A stretch of 64,000 nt of DNA from Choristoneura fumiferana (taxonomy: Eukaryota; Arthropoda; Insecta; Lepidoptera; Tortricidae): assembly GCF_025370935.1 (NCBI RefSeq), contig NC_133486.1, forward strand, positions 10,697,976-10,761,975, written 5' to 3'. The position numbers were made by a program, and so were the translations under genes. The notes below the pieces were generated by a model, which saw only the letters and a list, made by a program, of their open reading frames with translations, was not told where the DNA came from and did no database searches. The stretch's first letter is position 1, and each line of letters starts with the position of its first letter. This document shows positions 20,776 to 33,305 of this stretch, piece after piece.

Positions 20776-21204
20776 ATTTTTTATATCGTAAAATATCAAT
20801 CAATTGATATTTTATTCCTTTAATAGGAACTCATAAACACATACAATATTCACTCGTTCTATCATCGTATCCGTATCGCAATCGTATCGGACCCGTCGAT
20901 TGTGAGTGAAGCAAGCGCCATACGGCCGGATGGTGGAGGTCGCTTGGTGGCATTCCATTACATTGATTATTTTAAGCACACAACTCAGCTTGTGAGCCGA
21001 TTGCTAAGATACAACCTTTGATCACATTATCCGCATTTTTGCGTTTTGTGTAAGTGGTTGGATGTTGCGTCAAATTTTACTTATTTTACAAGCTTCTATT
21101 TAACTTGCAATGTATGTTTGTGTGTATGTACGGGTTAAATCTTGCAAGTTAAATTTGGCCCACTTCCAGGGGTCAGATTGACTTGAAATTTTGTATACGT
21201 AAAT

Positions 21205-21340
21205 CTAGTGACGATCCAATAATCTGATAATTACATCTTGGTGGTCCGGCCAGGATCGTCTTCGCAGGACGGAACTCCTCAACGGTTAATGGTATTGATT
21301 TGAAATTGGGTATGGGAATGTAGTTTGGATGACAATGCAA
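21205..21340 (+). repeat. Repeat unit 2 of a dispersed pair
   Basis: GTGACGATCCAATAATCTGA, TGGTGGTCCGGCCAGGATCG and GGAACTCCTCAACGGTTAAT parallel the unit at 20640-20775 in the same direction, about 565 bases apart. Confidence 0.5.
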
Positions 21341-21877
21341 GTACAGTCAGAAAAAAAGCTTAAATTAAAAAGGATTTTTTTAACAAAAACTTATTTACTT
21401 GCGAGCATGGTGATGAGATGAAGTGTATTGTTTTCTTATGTTTAAAATAGTGGTTAAGAATTACTTTACACTTACCAAGTTTTGCGCTGCATTATTCTTG
21501 GCAGCGATGGTCTTTAAAAACTTTGCCAGACAATACAAAATACGCGTAAAATATCGTCTACGACCCATTTTTGAAATAAACTTTTGATTTAAATAACCTT
21601 TATTTGACATTGGACTGTTTTGATACAAAAGACATCAACGAGTTTTTATTTGGGTCCGTATTATTATATTAGAAAAACAACAAAAAAATTAACTTGTTTT
21701 AGCAATAGAAGCCTGTGTACTAAAAAAAATACAAAGAAATACTTTATTGCCGTATGCTTTATTTAGTTTTTTTCGTAATTTACTGAATACATTTTATAAA
21801 GTTTTTTTTTTTATTTACTTACGATGAACATTACATTGAAGGATAATATCCGGAAGAAACTTGCACCTGTTGCACTT

Positions 21878-21915
21878 GTGCGTGCGTGCGTGCGTGCGTG
21901 TGTATGTGTGTGTGA
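21878..21915. repeat. TGCG/TG microsatellite
   Basis: A run of TGCG units passes into TG units. The next 40 bases (GAAGTTCCTGATGAGTGAAG then CACTGGGCCCGG) are a shard of the tail of the SINE at 22774-23066. Confidence 0.7.
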
Positions 21916-22773
21916 AGTTCCTGATGAGTGAAGCACTGGGCCCGGATAGGAACTCTTCTTTTGTTAAATATGAAATAAAAATATTTAAACTACGAACTTT
22001 AAAAAAACGTCACGAATTAAAAACCTTCTACACTTTGAACCGTAAGAGTTAGGCTATCAGTATCTTGGAGAAATGAACCTCATTTGAACTCTTGAAAGTT
22101 CCCATAACGTTAACAAAAGTCAAAAATAGGGTAATAAATAATATATATTATTAGACATAATAAAATAGAAGCAAATTTTTGTATTCTTCAAGCGACTAAA
22201 GCATCAATGACCTCTGTACGGCAGACTCCTGCTAAAAAAGAACACAAGCTCAGGTAGGTACATGTCCACAAAAGGATGTTTCGCCGAATCTTGCACGACC
22301 AGTTTTTCAAAGGCTTTTTTTAACGAACATACCTATACTTAAGATATTGCTAACGGATTCTGCGAGACGCGTGCCCAATACCTCGTACCCAGAAATGCAG
22401 ATCGAACCAACATTAAATAAACATTTATTTTCCCTTGCGTACTCACTGAGGATATGCACAATGAAGATCTAGTGAAACAACGCAATGTACAACATGAAAG
22501 TGTAAAGGATCCAGTCGGTGCTCGTTTTAATATTACTAACTGCTTAGCTTGGTGTTTTGAGATGACATCATTGCTTTTGGAAACATATTTGACATTCACT
22601 TATATGTTTACGAAGGGTGTGTTCTGTGTTTGTGTTATGTTCATGTACATCTTACACGGCCTTTGAAGACTAATTATGGTCAGGTCAGCGCCACTCTTAT
22701 GAAGGCTGGAAAAATAACGCAGTTGTCATTGACATCTTCTGTGTTCTTAAAAATCTTCGTTTGAATAAATACT

Positions 22774-23066
22774 GAGCCAAGGTGGCCGAGTGGTTTGACC
22801 TATGGCCTCTCAAGCAGAGGATCGTGGGTTCAAACCCCGGCGAGCACCTCTGAGTTTTTCGAAATTCATGTGCGAAATTACATTTGAAATTTACCACGAG
22901 CTTTACGGAGAAGGAAAACATCGTGAGGAAACCTGCACAAACCTGCGAAGCAATTCAATGGTATGTGTGAAGTTCCCAATCCGCACTGGGCCCGCGCGGG
23001 AACTACGGCCCAAGCCCTCTTATTCTGAGAGGAGGTCTGGGCCCAGCTGTGGGACGTATATAGGCG
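22774..23066 (+). mobile_element. tRNA-headed SINE, full copy
   Basis: The head GGTGGCCGAGTGGTTTGACC (box A) and GGGTTCAAACCCCGG (box B) resemble a serine- or leucine-type tRNA. The body includes CACGAGCTTTACGGAGAAGG, AAAACATCGTGAGGAAACCT and GGGACGTATATAGGC at its end. Open frames on either strand here are by-products of the SINE. Relatives are at 33101, 36266, 46711 and 49770. Confidence 0.75.
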
Positions 23067-23104
23067 ATGTTTTCCTTCACCGTAAAGCTCGTGGTAACAC
23101 GTAC
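23066..23104 (-). mobile_element. Inverted SINE shard abutting the previous copy
   Basis: GATGTTTTCCTTCACCGTAA AGCTCGTGGTAA is the reverse complement of the middle of the same SINE family, joined directly to the end of the plus-strand copy. Confidence 0.6.
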
Positions 23105-23145
23105 TACCCACTACACAATTCAGGTATATAATAACACACAAATAT

Positions 23146-23285
23146 TTTTAGTACAGACAGCACCAATATCTGACACAAGAAAGCGTGCATAAATATGTGA
23201 TACTTTATTTCTAGGACCGGTGTAGGACGTGTCAGATGTTTTTGCACGCTCCGCTGTGACAGATATTAATGCAGGTGACTGTACA
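23146..23285. mobile_element. Short inverted-repeat element (TACAG...CTGTAC ends)
   Basis: The left arm ACAGCACCAATATCTGACAC and AAGAAAGCGTGCATAAA pairs with the right arm TTTTTGCACGCTCCGCTGTG and ACAGATATTAATGCAGGTGA. A fragment of the same family is at 13601-13640. Confidence 0.6.
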
Positions 23286-23424
23286 AAGGGTTAACAAAAA
23301 ATAAAGACAAATAGCAGAGTAGACATAGGCAGTCTTGTTACTTAAAAGCAATCTCTTCTAAACGGTCATGATACAAAAACTAATATTAATTCATTAAAAT
23401 AGGTAAGTGATATAGAATTATAGG

Positions 23425-23547
23425 TACAGTCGAGTTCATAAAATTGTGAGCAAAATTTTGATCAAAACATCTGGACACAACACTATTGTTAACGGCGTAG
23501 AAGGCGTGTTCAAATATTTTTGCTCACAAGTTTATAACTCAATTGTA
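23425..23547. mobile_element. Short inverted-repeat element (TACAGTCGAGTT ends)
   Basis: The left arm TACAGTCGAGTTCATAAAAT and TGTGAGCAAAATTTTGA faces the right arm ATTTTTGCTCACAAGTTTAT and AACTCAATTGTA. It is non-coding. Confidence 0.55.
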
Positions 23548-24299
23548 GGTAGGATTATACTATTGAAATTATCGGAAGAATGACAATATTATTATTATGA
23601 TTTCATCAGTCACTTATTTTGTTTTATAAAATTATAATAAACTACCCGTATGGTTTATACATGAAGATACTGAAATTATTCTTTGAGTAATTATTAAATG
23701 AACTAAATCTTAATTATAAATATAGGAATTAATGCTATCGATTTTAATATAAATTTATTTGTTATTCCCATAAGTAGTTCATTAATAATAACTATGTGAT
23801 GTTTTTTTTACTATAATTAAATATACCTAAGGACACAACTTAATAGATATCTTGCGTATATTTTTTTTGTATTTGAAAAAAATATCGCATAAGAAAACGA
23901 TTATACTCCGATAAAAAAGAAGGACATATTATTTTTTGTCAAAATCATAAAAAAACTTTGTACTTAACCTAAAAATTGCTACTTTTTCATATCTGTTTAA
24001 AAACATCTTACGTTACAGTTTAGGAATTTATACCGTTCAAAATAAACCTAGAAATTAAAACATGTCGCCGCAAAAAAGACTCGTGCGCATGTGAAGGCGA
24101 CCGAGGTGGCAATGCATTCTAACCACTTTCAAAACGTCTTAAACACGACAATACAGCAAACCGAGACTGATTCCTATTTTAAGACAGATAAGGTTGGTTA
24201 AGGAATGATTAGAAAAGAATTAACTTGACAGTGTGAATGGAGGCTCATCGACTGCTAGTCATTTGAGTTTTTGAGAAACCACCTCAGTCCGCGTCAAGC

Positions 24300-24537
24300 A
24301 CTTGTCGTCGAAGCACGCACGCGCACGCTATTGGCCAATTCGAATCTCGAACACTCCAATCGACCGGCCAATCGCGTTCGATCTGACGTTTGATTTCTTT
24401 TTCGCGAGCGCTTTTTGCATACGGTGTCCGTTAACTTAGTGGCCAGTGTTCATAGTACTAAAAGGAGGTTGTTTATGTGACATTGGGACTGTGTTAGTGA
24501 CTGGCAACACTGTAAGGTCGGATTTTCTCACGTTACG
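24300..24537 (+). promoter_or_regulatory. Possible CCAAT-rich promoter and untranslated first exon
   Basis: Three CCAAT words (24335, 24356, 24368) and an inverted ATTGG (24330) cluster in a GC-rich island in AT-rich DNA. They are followed by a stretch with two donor-like sites, ACT/GTAAGG (GT at 24512-24513) and ACG/GTATGT (GT at 24538-24539). No coding exon that could be joined to it is seen in the rest of the window, so the gene, if real, extends beyond 64,000 with a very long first intron. Confidence 0.3.
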
Positions 24538-24559
24538 GTATGTTTTGTGTATTTTTTTG

Positions 24560-25319
24560 ATGTTAATTAGTTATATCTTTTGTTTATAGTTTTAGTGTAA
24601 CGGAGTTTTATGTGTCAGTTGCTGACATCTTATTTCAAAAGGTTATTGCAGAAATGTTGCGCTAACGCTTATCTTTTGTTGTACCCGCTTATGAGAAATA
24701 ATTTGCGGTGTGGTTAAGATGCTTTAAACGCAATCATGCATTTTTGTATGTTTGGAGTGATTCCTTTTGAATCGACATTAGTCAACATGTGGAGATTGCG
24801 TGTTTTGCCAAAAGTTACTTTTACTATCAACTGTACCAATAAAAAACCAAATTGCAGCAATCAATTTATTATTATTAACAATAGAATTTTAAAAGTAATT
24901 CAATTCATAAGAACAGACAATTCTTTCGAAGTTATCTAAGAAACTACCCTCAAAAAATTATTACTTGTCGACAAAAATATTAATGACAAATTATAATAAA
25001 CAACCTAATAAATAAATTAACTTTAACAATTTTCGTAGGCAATGTCAAATGCGTTAGTTGAAAATAAATATGAGTAAATAGTTAAGTACCTACGTAATGT
25101 ACCTATTACTTGGAAAAGGCGTGGGTTTACAAGGTCGACACAGGTACACAGGGTCCTAGAGGACCAAGCATAATCCAATTATTATTATAAATGCGACCGA
25201 AATGTGTATAATTGCGACCTTAGTGTTAAAAGGGCCGGAGGGATTGGGATGAATGGTATGTAGATAGCTGGCCATCTAGAACAACACGTCTAGAAAAACG
25301 AGCTTATCAGTCTCTCAAA
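24560..25319. other. Gene-free stretch
   Basis: AT-rich DNA with short open frames only; nothing recognised apart from a possible degraded repeat near 25200-25320 that leads into the next repeat. Confidence 0.4.
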
Positions 25320-25425
25320 GGGCCGGCAACTCACCTGTGATACCCCTCGTGTTGACAGGTGTCCACGGGTGGCGGTGATTGCTTCCCATCAGGTGGCATG
25401 CATGCTTGTTTGCCACTCTTATATA
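25320..25425 (-). repeat. Dispersed lepidopteran repeat, decayed
   Basis: GGCCGGCAACTCACCTGTGA, GGTGGCGGTGATTGCTTCCC and TGTTTGCCACTCTTATATAA are the reverse of the ATTCAACTGGATGGCAAACG / CACCACCGCC repeat seen at 38871 and 52457. Confidence 0.45.
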
Positions 25426-25674
25426 AAAAAACATATAGGCTATTTTTAAAAGGCTAGGCTTTTTTGATTTTTTGTGTAAATTGTTCCTATTCTTTTTATT
25501 TTAACCCGATATTCCCACGAAGTGCGGATAAAATATCAAAATAACAACCGCTAAGCCTAAGTCCCGTAGGTAGTAAATAGTAGTGCAACTGTTTTTAAAG
25601 CAACGAATCGAAGAATCACGACGTAATTTTAGGGAATTGAAAATTTCCGAATTCTATTGCCAGATCCGCATTAC

Positions 25675-26273
25675 ATTTTTAGGGTTCCGGAGCCAAAATG
25701 GCAAAAACGGAACCCTTATAGTTTCGCCATGTCTGTCTGTCTGTCTGTCCACCCGTATGTCACAGCCACTTTTTTCCGAAACTATAAGAACTATACTGTT
25801 AAAACTTGGTAAGTAGATGTATTCTGTGAACCGCATTAAGATTTTCACACAAAAATATAAAAAAACAATAAATTTCGGGGGTTTCCCATAATTAAAACTA
25901 AAACTCAAAATTTTTTTTCATCAAACCCATACGTGTGGGGTATCTATGGATAGGTCTTAAAAAATGATATTGAGGTATTTTTTTTCTAAGCTGAATAGTT
26001 TGCGCGAGAGACACTTCCAAGGTGGTAAAATGTGTGCCCCCCTAACGCCCCCCTGCCCCTGTAACTTCTAAAATAAAAGAATGAGAAAACTAAAAAAAAT
26101 ATATGATGTAGATTACCATGCAAACATCCACCGAAAATTAATTTGAACGAGATCTAGTAAGTAGCTTTTTTTTAATACGTCATAAATCGTAAAGTAAAGG
26201 AAACTTTTATATTATGTTACTTGCTGCTACGGAACCCTTCATGGGCAAGTCCGACTCGCACTTGGCCGATTTT
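25675..26273 (-). repeat. Interspersed GGGTTCCG/GACAGACAGA repeat, inverted full copy
   Basis: It begins TTTTTAGGGTTCCGGAGCCA, has CTGTCTGTCTGTCTGTC near 25735, and ends ACTCGCACTTGGCCGATTTT. It is the reverse complement of the family at 4452-5089. A CCCCCCTAACGCCCCCC stretch lies inside. The open frame at 25654-25908 is the repeat, not a gene. Confidence 0.7.
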
Positions 26274-27589
26274 TTTGGCTTCCAATGGGAGAGTGGGGAG
26301 TAATATAATTATTAAGACAGCTATTAGGTTCACTTTATGGTTTCACTCAATAAGTGTGTAAACAAACAAGCATGCAGTTTGTCTGATGGTGAGCCATCAT
26401 GACAATGTAATTATTGTCTTACGCGTAATTCAATTAATAGCAGCTCAAGCTAGAGACAATCGTACGGCAAAGTAACATAGTAGATTATGTCTAAAGCCAA
26501 GGAAAAATAATATCCGGTATCGTTTTTTCTTCGCATGTTGCTGTGAATCGTGGAAATATCTAGCTGAGGTCATCTTTACATAGTATGGACACAACATGCA
26601 ATGAAGGACACTCTGCAACATATAATAAGGAATAAATTTTTTTTTAATTTTTGAGGTCTGTAAAGTAAAAATATATTGAACTTAGATAAAATTGACTATC
26701 ATTTTTTTTTCATATGTATAATAGGTACTTCGATTAGGTATGTCCGTAACTATCTCACCAGTCCTGTTATCTCATAGGATACTACAGACGATAGGGATGA
26801 CGACTGGGTTAAAAATATATCACTCTATTTAGTCCGACAGTTAGATTATGGAAAATATGGGACAAGTATTTTATGGTTTATCAAATTATTAAAAATCGAC
26901 AAAGGTATAGATCATCAAACTTCCGGAGTGAGGGCTTGTGCGTACCTATTAGGTAAAAATCGTACCATATAGTGACTTCACTCGAAACTTCTAAGCACTG
27001 TATCCTCGTCATTTTTTGTTTGTAAAACAAAAGAAAAAATACATGTACATTATTTTTTAATTATCTAACTGACGGACTAAACAGTTTTTTAGTCGTCTAG
27101 CCTATTAAAAATATGATCATGTTTTTAATCATTAGGGCACTAGAAAGTCAAAGAGCACTTATGTATATGCGAGTTCAATTTGTGATTTGATTATACTTGT
27201 AATCATAGGACACTATCGGCGGTGATCATAGGTACAGGCACTCAACATGTTGAGTAACAAAATAAAACCTAGTATACATAAACGCTAGACATAAATTAAT
27301 GCATGCCGAATGTGACATGATCTAATTTAGCTTCAATTAAATCATATCTGAAGTAATACGCGTTGTATAACAAATTTATTTATACAGGAAACTATTTTAT
27401 ATGATTTTATTAAACTTGCAACACGTACTATTAAAATAAAGTGGGTATTTATGTAATGCAATAATTATACCGTTGGGATTATTTAAGTGTTTGACGACAA
27501 GGTCTATTATAATCGAAACTAATTAGACGATTAATAAGATATGGTTGCGGTAATCTACCCTCTGTGTGAAAAGATACGTAGAAGAACAA
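26274..27589. other. Gene-free stretch
   Basis: AT-rich DNA with one repeat shard (AAACAAACAAGCATGCAGTT near 26360). No coding signal recognised. Confidence 0.4.
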
Positions 27590-27735
27590 AGTCAAGCGAG
27601 TTAGCTCGTTGAAGTGGCAATGGGCAGGACATATAGGATGGAGAACAGATGGCCGTTGGGGCCGAAATGTTCCCCAATGGAGATCGCGGATCGTCTACCG
27701 CAGCGTATGACGTCCATCAACGAGGTGTTTTTTTT
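27590..27735 (+). mobile_element. LINE ORF C-terminal remnant
   Basis: The plus strand reads KWQWAGHIGWRTDGRWGRNV then PQWRSRIVYRSV, stop, RPSTR. This is the KWxWAGH..RxTDGRWxxxVxxWxPRxGxRSVGRPPTRW pattern of lepidopteran non-LTR elements with substitutions and a stop. The sequence after it (27730-28080) is unrelated and unrecognised. Confidence 0.65.
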
Positions 27736-28124
27736 ACATAAAACTGACCTAGCTAGATTGTATTTATCCGGGAATACCGACGACGGGAGCGAATTGCATC
27801 CCTTGAAGTTCGCATCGCATTATGAAATATGAAGCAAACCACTTCGTGCGGGCCAATGGAACACTAACTAAGTACATAGGGTGAGGCCGCTCCCCCGCCT
27901 GGAAGCCCGTTGGCAAAAAGGAGATGGAGGAATAAGATCATGTAATTCCTGCGCACATTCACCTAAATGTATCTGGTAAAAAAAAAAAACTGAAACTGAG
28001 GCCTTATTGTCTAAAACATTTGGAATCACAATCGTTTTCGCGACTTCATTCTGTCAAACCTTAATGAGCGTAGAAAGAGGCGGTGAATGCGATTGCTAGC
28101 GGTAATATGATAATACAGCAGATA

Positions 28125-28235
28125 ATCTAGTTAATGCCGCTGGTGGATGCAGATCGCTTCCAACCGAAGCAACTGGAGGTCTATGGGGGAGGGGGGAGGC
28201 CTATGTCCAACAGTGGATGTTCTACGACTGATATA
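28125..28235 (+). mobile_element. LINE tail remnant
   Basis: GGTGGATGCAGATCGCTTCC through GGAGGCCTATGTCCAACAGT and GGATGTTCTACGACTGATAT is the end of the same LINE type (RWMQIASNR...). It is followed by an AATAG repeat at about 28230-28250. Confidence 0.55.
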
Positions 28236-28360
28236 ATAGAATAGAATAGAATAAACTTTATTGTTTAGCCGTGTTACATATTGTTAGGTTCCAACGGTTA
28301 CCCATTTCGAGTGTACTATATTTACTTAAAACTAAAGAGAACAAACAAAAACGATCCCTA

Positions 28361-28680
28361 CTTTAATATTATAAATGCGAAAGTAACTCTGTCTGTCTGT
28401 CTGTTACGCTTTCACGTCGAAACCGCTGAACCGATTTTGATGATAATAAAAACGAAGTCGCGGGCATAAGCTATATCCATACTTATTTACTTATTAATAT
28501 TATAAATGCGAAAGTAACTCTGTCTGTCTGTTATGCTTTCACGTCGAAACCGCTGAACCGATTTTGATGAAATTTTGTATAGAGATAGTTTAAGCCCCAA
28601 GGATCAACATAGGATACTTTTTATTCCAGTAGAGGGCGCCACCGCGCGATAACCCGCGAAGTCGCGGGCATAAGCGGGCA
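28361..28680 (-). repeat. Two tandem partial copies of the TTCGCATTTATAATATTA repeat
   Basis: TTAATATTATAAATGCGAAA followed by CTCTGTCTGTCTGT and CGTCGAAACCGCTGAACCGA occurs at 28361-28470 and again at 28492-28680. The second copy extends further, to GATAACCCGCGAAGTCGCGG. Confidence 0.65.
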
Positions 28681-29789
28681 CAGACTTATAATTAATATAC
28701 ATGTTTTAAGGCGAAAACTAAAAATCTTTTATGGAATAGAAACTGTTCTAAATCAGCTATTTTTTTAAATGACGCTTTCATATCATGCAGCATTTTTAAT
28801 TTATTAGGAAGCTGATTAAAAACTAAAATAGCACTAATAAATGTGCTTTTGCCGTTAGTTTAGTGTTTCACTAATGCTGATGATGAGATGAGTCCTTTTA
28901 CTTGCAAGAGGAAGCCTGTGCTTTATAAATGACTATAATGTTTAAGATTTTGCAGTATAAAGTTTCCGATTTTATCCATCTAAATAGCTTTGCTATTTAG
29001 TGAATCATAAACCAAATTGATTTTTTCGACACCGAGTTTTGGTAAATATAAACGAAAACCATGCCGTGCCAGTGCCGTGGTTCTTATTACAATGTCATTA
29101 ATATCTAATTTTGACAAAATCACGCGTCTTCGTGGATGGCTACTAGGTATAATTTGATACTCCACCTAACATGCGCAATAGCTACGACTATGCGACACAT
29201 GTCATGCAAAACCCTACCTGAGGCTGTGTTGTCTAACTTTTCTGACACTCGCGATCACAGTCAAATTACAGTTTTAGTATGCGAAAACTGACATTTGATT
29301 GCGATCGCGAGCGCCAGAAACGTTATGCAACCCTCTGGTCCTCATAAATTTAAATGCAAGGTTAATTGACATGAACTTGCACAAACGAACACCTCTATAA
29401 TTATTTAAGTGTACCTAAAACTATTATTATTGTTTAACACGTCGGTGTTTTAAACATTTTTAAATACCTACCAAATATCTACCATGTATTTTTTAGCCTA
29501 TATTGAGTGCCCATAGCTGAGCAAAGACCTATTTTTCTGCCTCTTGTCTCGTTCAAGAGCATGCTCCTGTCGCTGTTTTTAACGAATTCACTGCCATCTG
29601 ACTTCCACAGGTGCCACCAACGCACATGTGCGTTCAAAATGTATGAATAATTATGACAGAGAAGTGCCGCCCAGTGGGGCGAAGTTGCAAAAACGCATTG
29701 TGCGTCGGTGGCAGTGAAACATTAATATATCTAAATTACCAGTTTATTCCCGTGACGTCGTCTGCCAAGAATCCGTTTACCATCCCGCG
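28681..29789. other. Gene-free stretch
   Basis: The open frame at 28980-29165 (minus; ...TTALARHGFRLYLPKLGVEK) looks like a shard of a retrotransposon protein but is too short to name. A near-palindrome with GCGATCGCGAGC lies near 29303. Nothing else recognised. Confidence 0.35.
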
Positions 29790-29945
29790 GGAACTATGCA
29801 ATTTCTCGATAAAAACTATCCTATGTTCTTCCCACGGTCCCAAACTATACCTACCATACCAAATTCCATTTAAGCCAGTTCAGTTGTTTAAGCTTGAAAA
29901 GATACAAACTGATAGGCACACAGTGAGTTACTATCGCGTGTAAGT
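29790..29945 (+). repeat. TTCGCATTTATAATATTAG-type repeat, middle part
   Basis: CCGCGGGAACTATGCAATTT, AAACTATCCTATGTTCTTCC and CAAACTATACCTACC follow the same word order as 5887-6105. The second 10-kb block begins, after the N gap, in the middle of the matching copy. Confidence 0.55.
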
Positions 29946-30326
29946 TTAATGTATGTATGTAAGTAAAGATTAAAAACTAAAATTCTGCTGCATCAAAATT
30001 CAAGCCTTTCTATTCACTAAAAACCAGATAAAACACGATAAAAACAGATAAAACATAAAAACTGTCATCTCATTTTTACACCAAGTTATCTTCGAACCGG
30101 TGAAAACATCAAACGTACGCCGGTTTCACTTTGGATGGCGGCCATAACTGGCGACTTGCGCGTGCGCCGTGGAAAGCGGCATAGCGACGCGATGTGTTCA
30201 AGATTTTAAAGTTCCACATGGAAATAGAAACTTTAATATCGGGTTCTGTCTTTTCGCAGGATTAATTATTGTTTGACAAATGTTTCATTTTGCCAACTCT
30301 CAGTTTTCTCCTAAACCAAAAGTTTT

Positions 30327-30404
30327 TTAACCTGTCATCTCCCAGGATAACAGGATCGAAGGGTTTTGGGCACAAATTTGTGCCTCTGGAAGAGGACAGG
30401 TTAA
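30327..30404. mobile_element. TTAA-flanked 78-bp palindrome, copy A
   Basis: TTAACCTGTCATCTCCCAG and CTGGAAGAGGACAGGTTAA face each other, with GGCACAAATTTGTGCC at the centre. TTAA on both edges is the target used by piggyBac-type elements. It is too small to encode anything. Confidence 0.5.
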
Positions 30405-33100
30405 CTGTCTTTTCTTATACTTTTATAGAACACAGTAGGTTAGGTTAGATTTGTTTTATGAAAGCTCCGAAAAAAATATAGTTCAATAGAAAATCCTGAG
30501 TTGGCAAACGAGACAGTTTGGCAAATGAAATTGGGAAAAGACAGAGAACCCTTTAATATACACATAATAGTGCATTATGTACTTCCATCGGGAATTAACG
30601 GCACCCAAAGGTCAATCAAACAATGTAGATACATGGAACTTAATTGTTTAGTGTCAAATAGTATTTCTTACTCAAGTAATTCTAGAGTTAAACATAAACA
30701 TCTTAGGCGAGTGCGTGTTTAAATGTTCAAGTAGATACTTAAACCATATTTGACACAATACATTCAAAAACAAGTTTAATTGTGTAATCAACAAATTTTA
30801 TTAATATACAATATTTACAATGATTAATGAATATAAAGAGAATAACCTAACCAACAAAAAGTTAAACCCCAAAACAAACCCCCGACACTGTGTCACTTCA
30901 AAGTTCAATACCTCTAAAACGGCTGAACCGATTTTGATAAAACATGTCTAAGAAGCATCGCTAGAAAACCTGCATTTAAATAAATAAAACCACATTTGAA
31001 TCGCTCTACCCGTTTTAGAACTACGGTGCCACAGACAGACACACATAGCGGTCAAACTTATATAACCTCTTTTTTTGCGTCGGGGGTTAAACATAGAACT
31101 AAAACTAATCCTAAAAATCTATATTTACAAATATCACCCAAGTCGCTACTATTGGGCAGGGTGCCACGATTCCTCGTTGTATGGCAATGCCTAGAGTGTA
31201 ACCATTTCTCGAATAGCGTTAAATATCAAGACCATTGATACTCAGAAAGACATCAAACTAACTCTTGATTTTAATCAAAAGTGCAATATTTAAACCGAAA
31301 GTTTCCGAGGTCAGCTGTGAGGCGAGAGTGGCAAAACATAAATGTTAACCAACTGGTCTTGTGTAGGTTAGTTTAAAAATAAGTATGTAAAAATTGTGGT
31401 AATGGCCGTTGGATAAAACTGCCTATTGAATAGCGGCAACTAGGTAATGATGTCGACAGCTAGATATTTGGCCAAAAAGTTAATTACTAAGTAGTTTATA
31501 ATGGTTTTATTTAACATGTCAGAAAAATATTTGAAAACAATTCACAAGATGCCAGTTCTAGAACTCATTCTTAAAGTAGAAAACATAACAGTGTAAATCA
31601 GGCATGTAAAAAAACACATTTTTGTATCGAATGAATACAATAAGTCAGTATCTCGGAAGACTTAAATTTGAGTGAACAATAACTAAGAATGTTTATTTGT
31701 TCTTAATTTTGTCAAATTTTATCTACATTTCTCCTCCACGCTCTATGCCACTATCAAAACGAACTCAAAATTAAAACTAAACCATAACGAGTTCTCAACA
31801 ATCTCCAAGAATCTTAAAGTTTACTATTAAACAATACAGTCACAATCTCATTCAAAAACAATCACTATTCCCAAGGCATAACGTTGAGAATTGTCTAACG
31901 CGTCGCCGATAACATCGGGTGTACCATTTCTAATGTTTATGTTATCGATCATAGTTAATAGTCCTATTTCAACGTGAGCTTTTCAAGCTTTATACTTCAT
32001 TCCAGATAACAATACATTAATATCATGCGAGTATGTATGCTAGTGTATGAATTCAACATATTTTTTTGAGTTAAATCGCCTTAAAGGGCAAAGACACTAG
32101 ATCCTTGCTTTTGTTTACAAACTTCTTTTTAGTTCTTGAAATTTTACATGAGGCACTTTCTAATAGATGAAGGTGTGCAGTCGGGGAATAGTCATTTGTG
32201 TCACAAGAGAGCAAAATGATGTATTTAGGGCAGTACATTAAATCCAGAATGTAGTGAAGGATTCTAGACTAAAGTAGAATCCTGAGCGTAATGAGGGATT
32301 CAAGTGTTAACGCCAAGATGAAAATAATTTTCTCCCGAGTGACTCATACAACTTTTCACACCGAATATGACGAAAATTGTAATAATTTTATTTTAAATAT
32401 AATTAAAGAACAACCAGCATAGAAAATGGCGCGGTTTTACAATTATCAACTTCAAAATATTGCGTTTGCAAAAAAACACTTAGAAAAGCCTTGAACAGAA
32501 AAGTTGCACTTTGATTCCTCTCGTCAGGGAGCAAAAGTTACTTTTCTGAATGAGAGGTGTGAAAAATATATTATGGATGGCTCAGAAGGGAGGACCCAGA
32601 CAGTGCTGAGCTCTCGCTTGCTGAAAAATTAGGCAGCAAGTCCCCAACTCCCTGGAGCTTACTAATGTTTAACACTAACATAAACACAAATAAACACAAA
32701 ATAACATAAAATGCAATGAACTGCAAATTTACTTGGCTTCTTTCTTTTTTCTTTTTTAGAGGCGACAGACGCAAGAAAAAAAATTGTAGTTCATTGATAT
32801 GCATCTTTGATAAGTAACGACGAAATTAGAGATGAAAGCCAGTCTAAGAAATAGAAGCATGTTTACTGTCCAATAGCTTAACGTTATATGATATAGAGTA
32901 TAGAAAACTAGCTATTTTGCTGCGTAATGTACACATGAAAGCAAGCAGTGGATCAATAGAGTAATGCACCTTGATGATCTCTGAAGAGCTTGTAACAGCA
33001 AGTTTTTGCTGCTTTGATCATTAGATGCCGAGAAAACGCTGTAGAAATTAGATGATTTTGTTTATTACTTACTTGGTATTTCTGGATAAAAGGTAAACCT

Positions 33101-33305
33101 CATGGTGGCCTAGTGGCTTAACCTCTCGACAGTAGAAGATCATGGGTTTAAACCCCGGCTCGCACCTGTGATTTTTTGAATTTGATGTGCGAAATTACAT
33201 TTGAAAGTAACCACGAGATTTACTGTGAAGGAAAACATCGTGAGGAAACCTGTATAAACTTGCGAAGCAATTCAATGGAGTCTGTGAAGTTTCCAATCCA
33301 CACTG
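33101..33305 (+). mobile_element. tRNA-headed SINE, 3'-truncated, copy A
   Basis: CATGGTGGCCTAGTGGCTTA and ATGGGTTTAAACCCCGGCTC are the pol III boxes. The body runs to CCAATCCACACTGGGAAC and lacks the usual end. Its counterpart is at 46711-46920. Confidence 0.7.
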
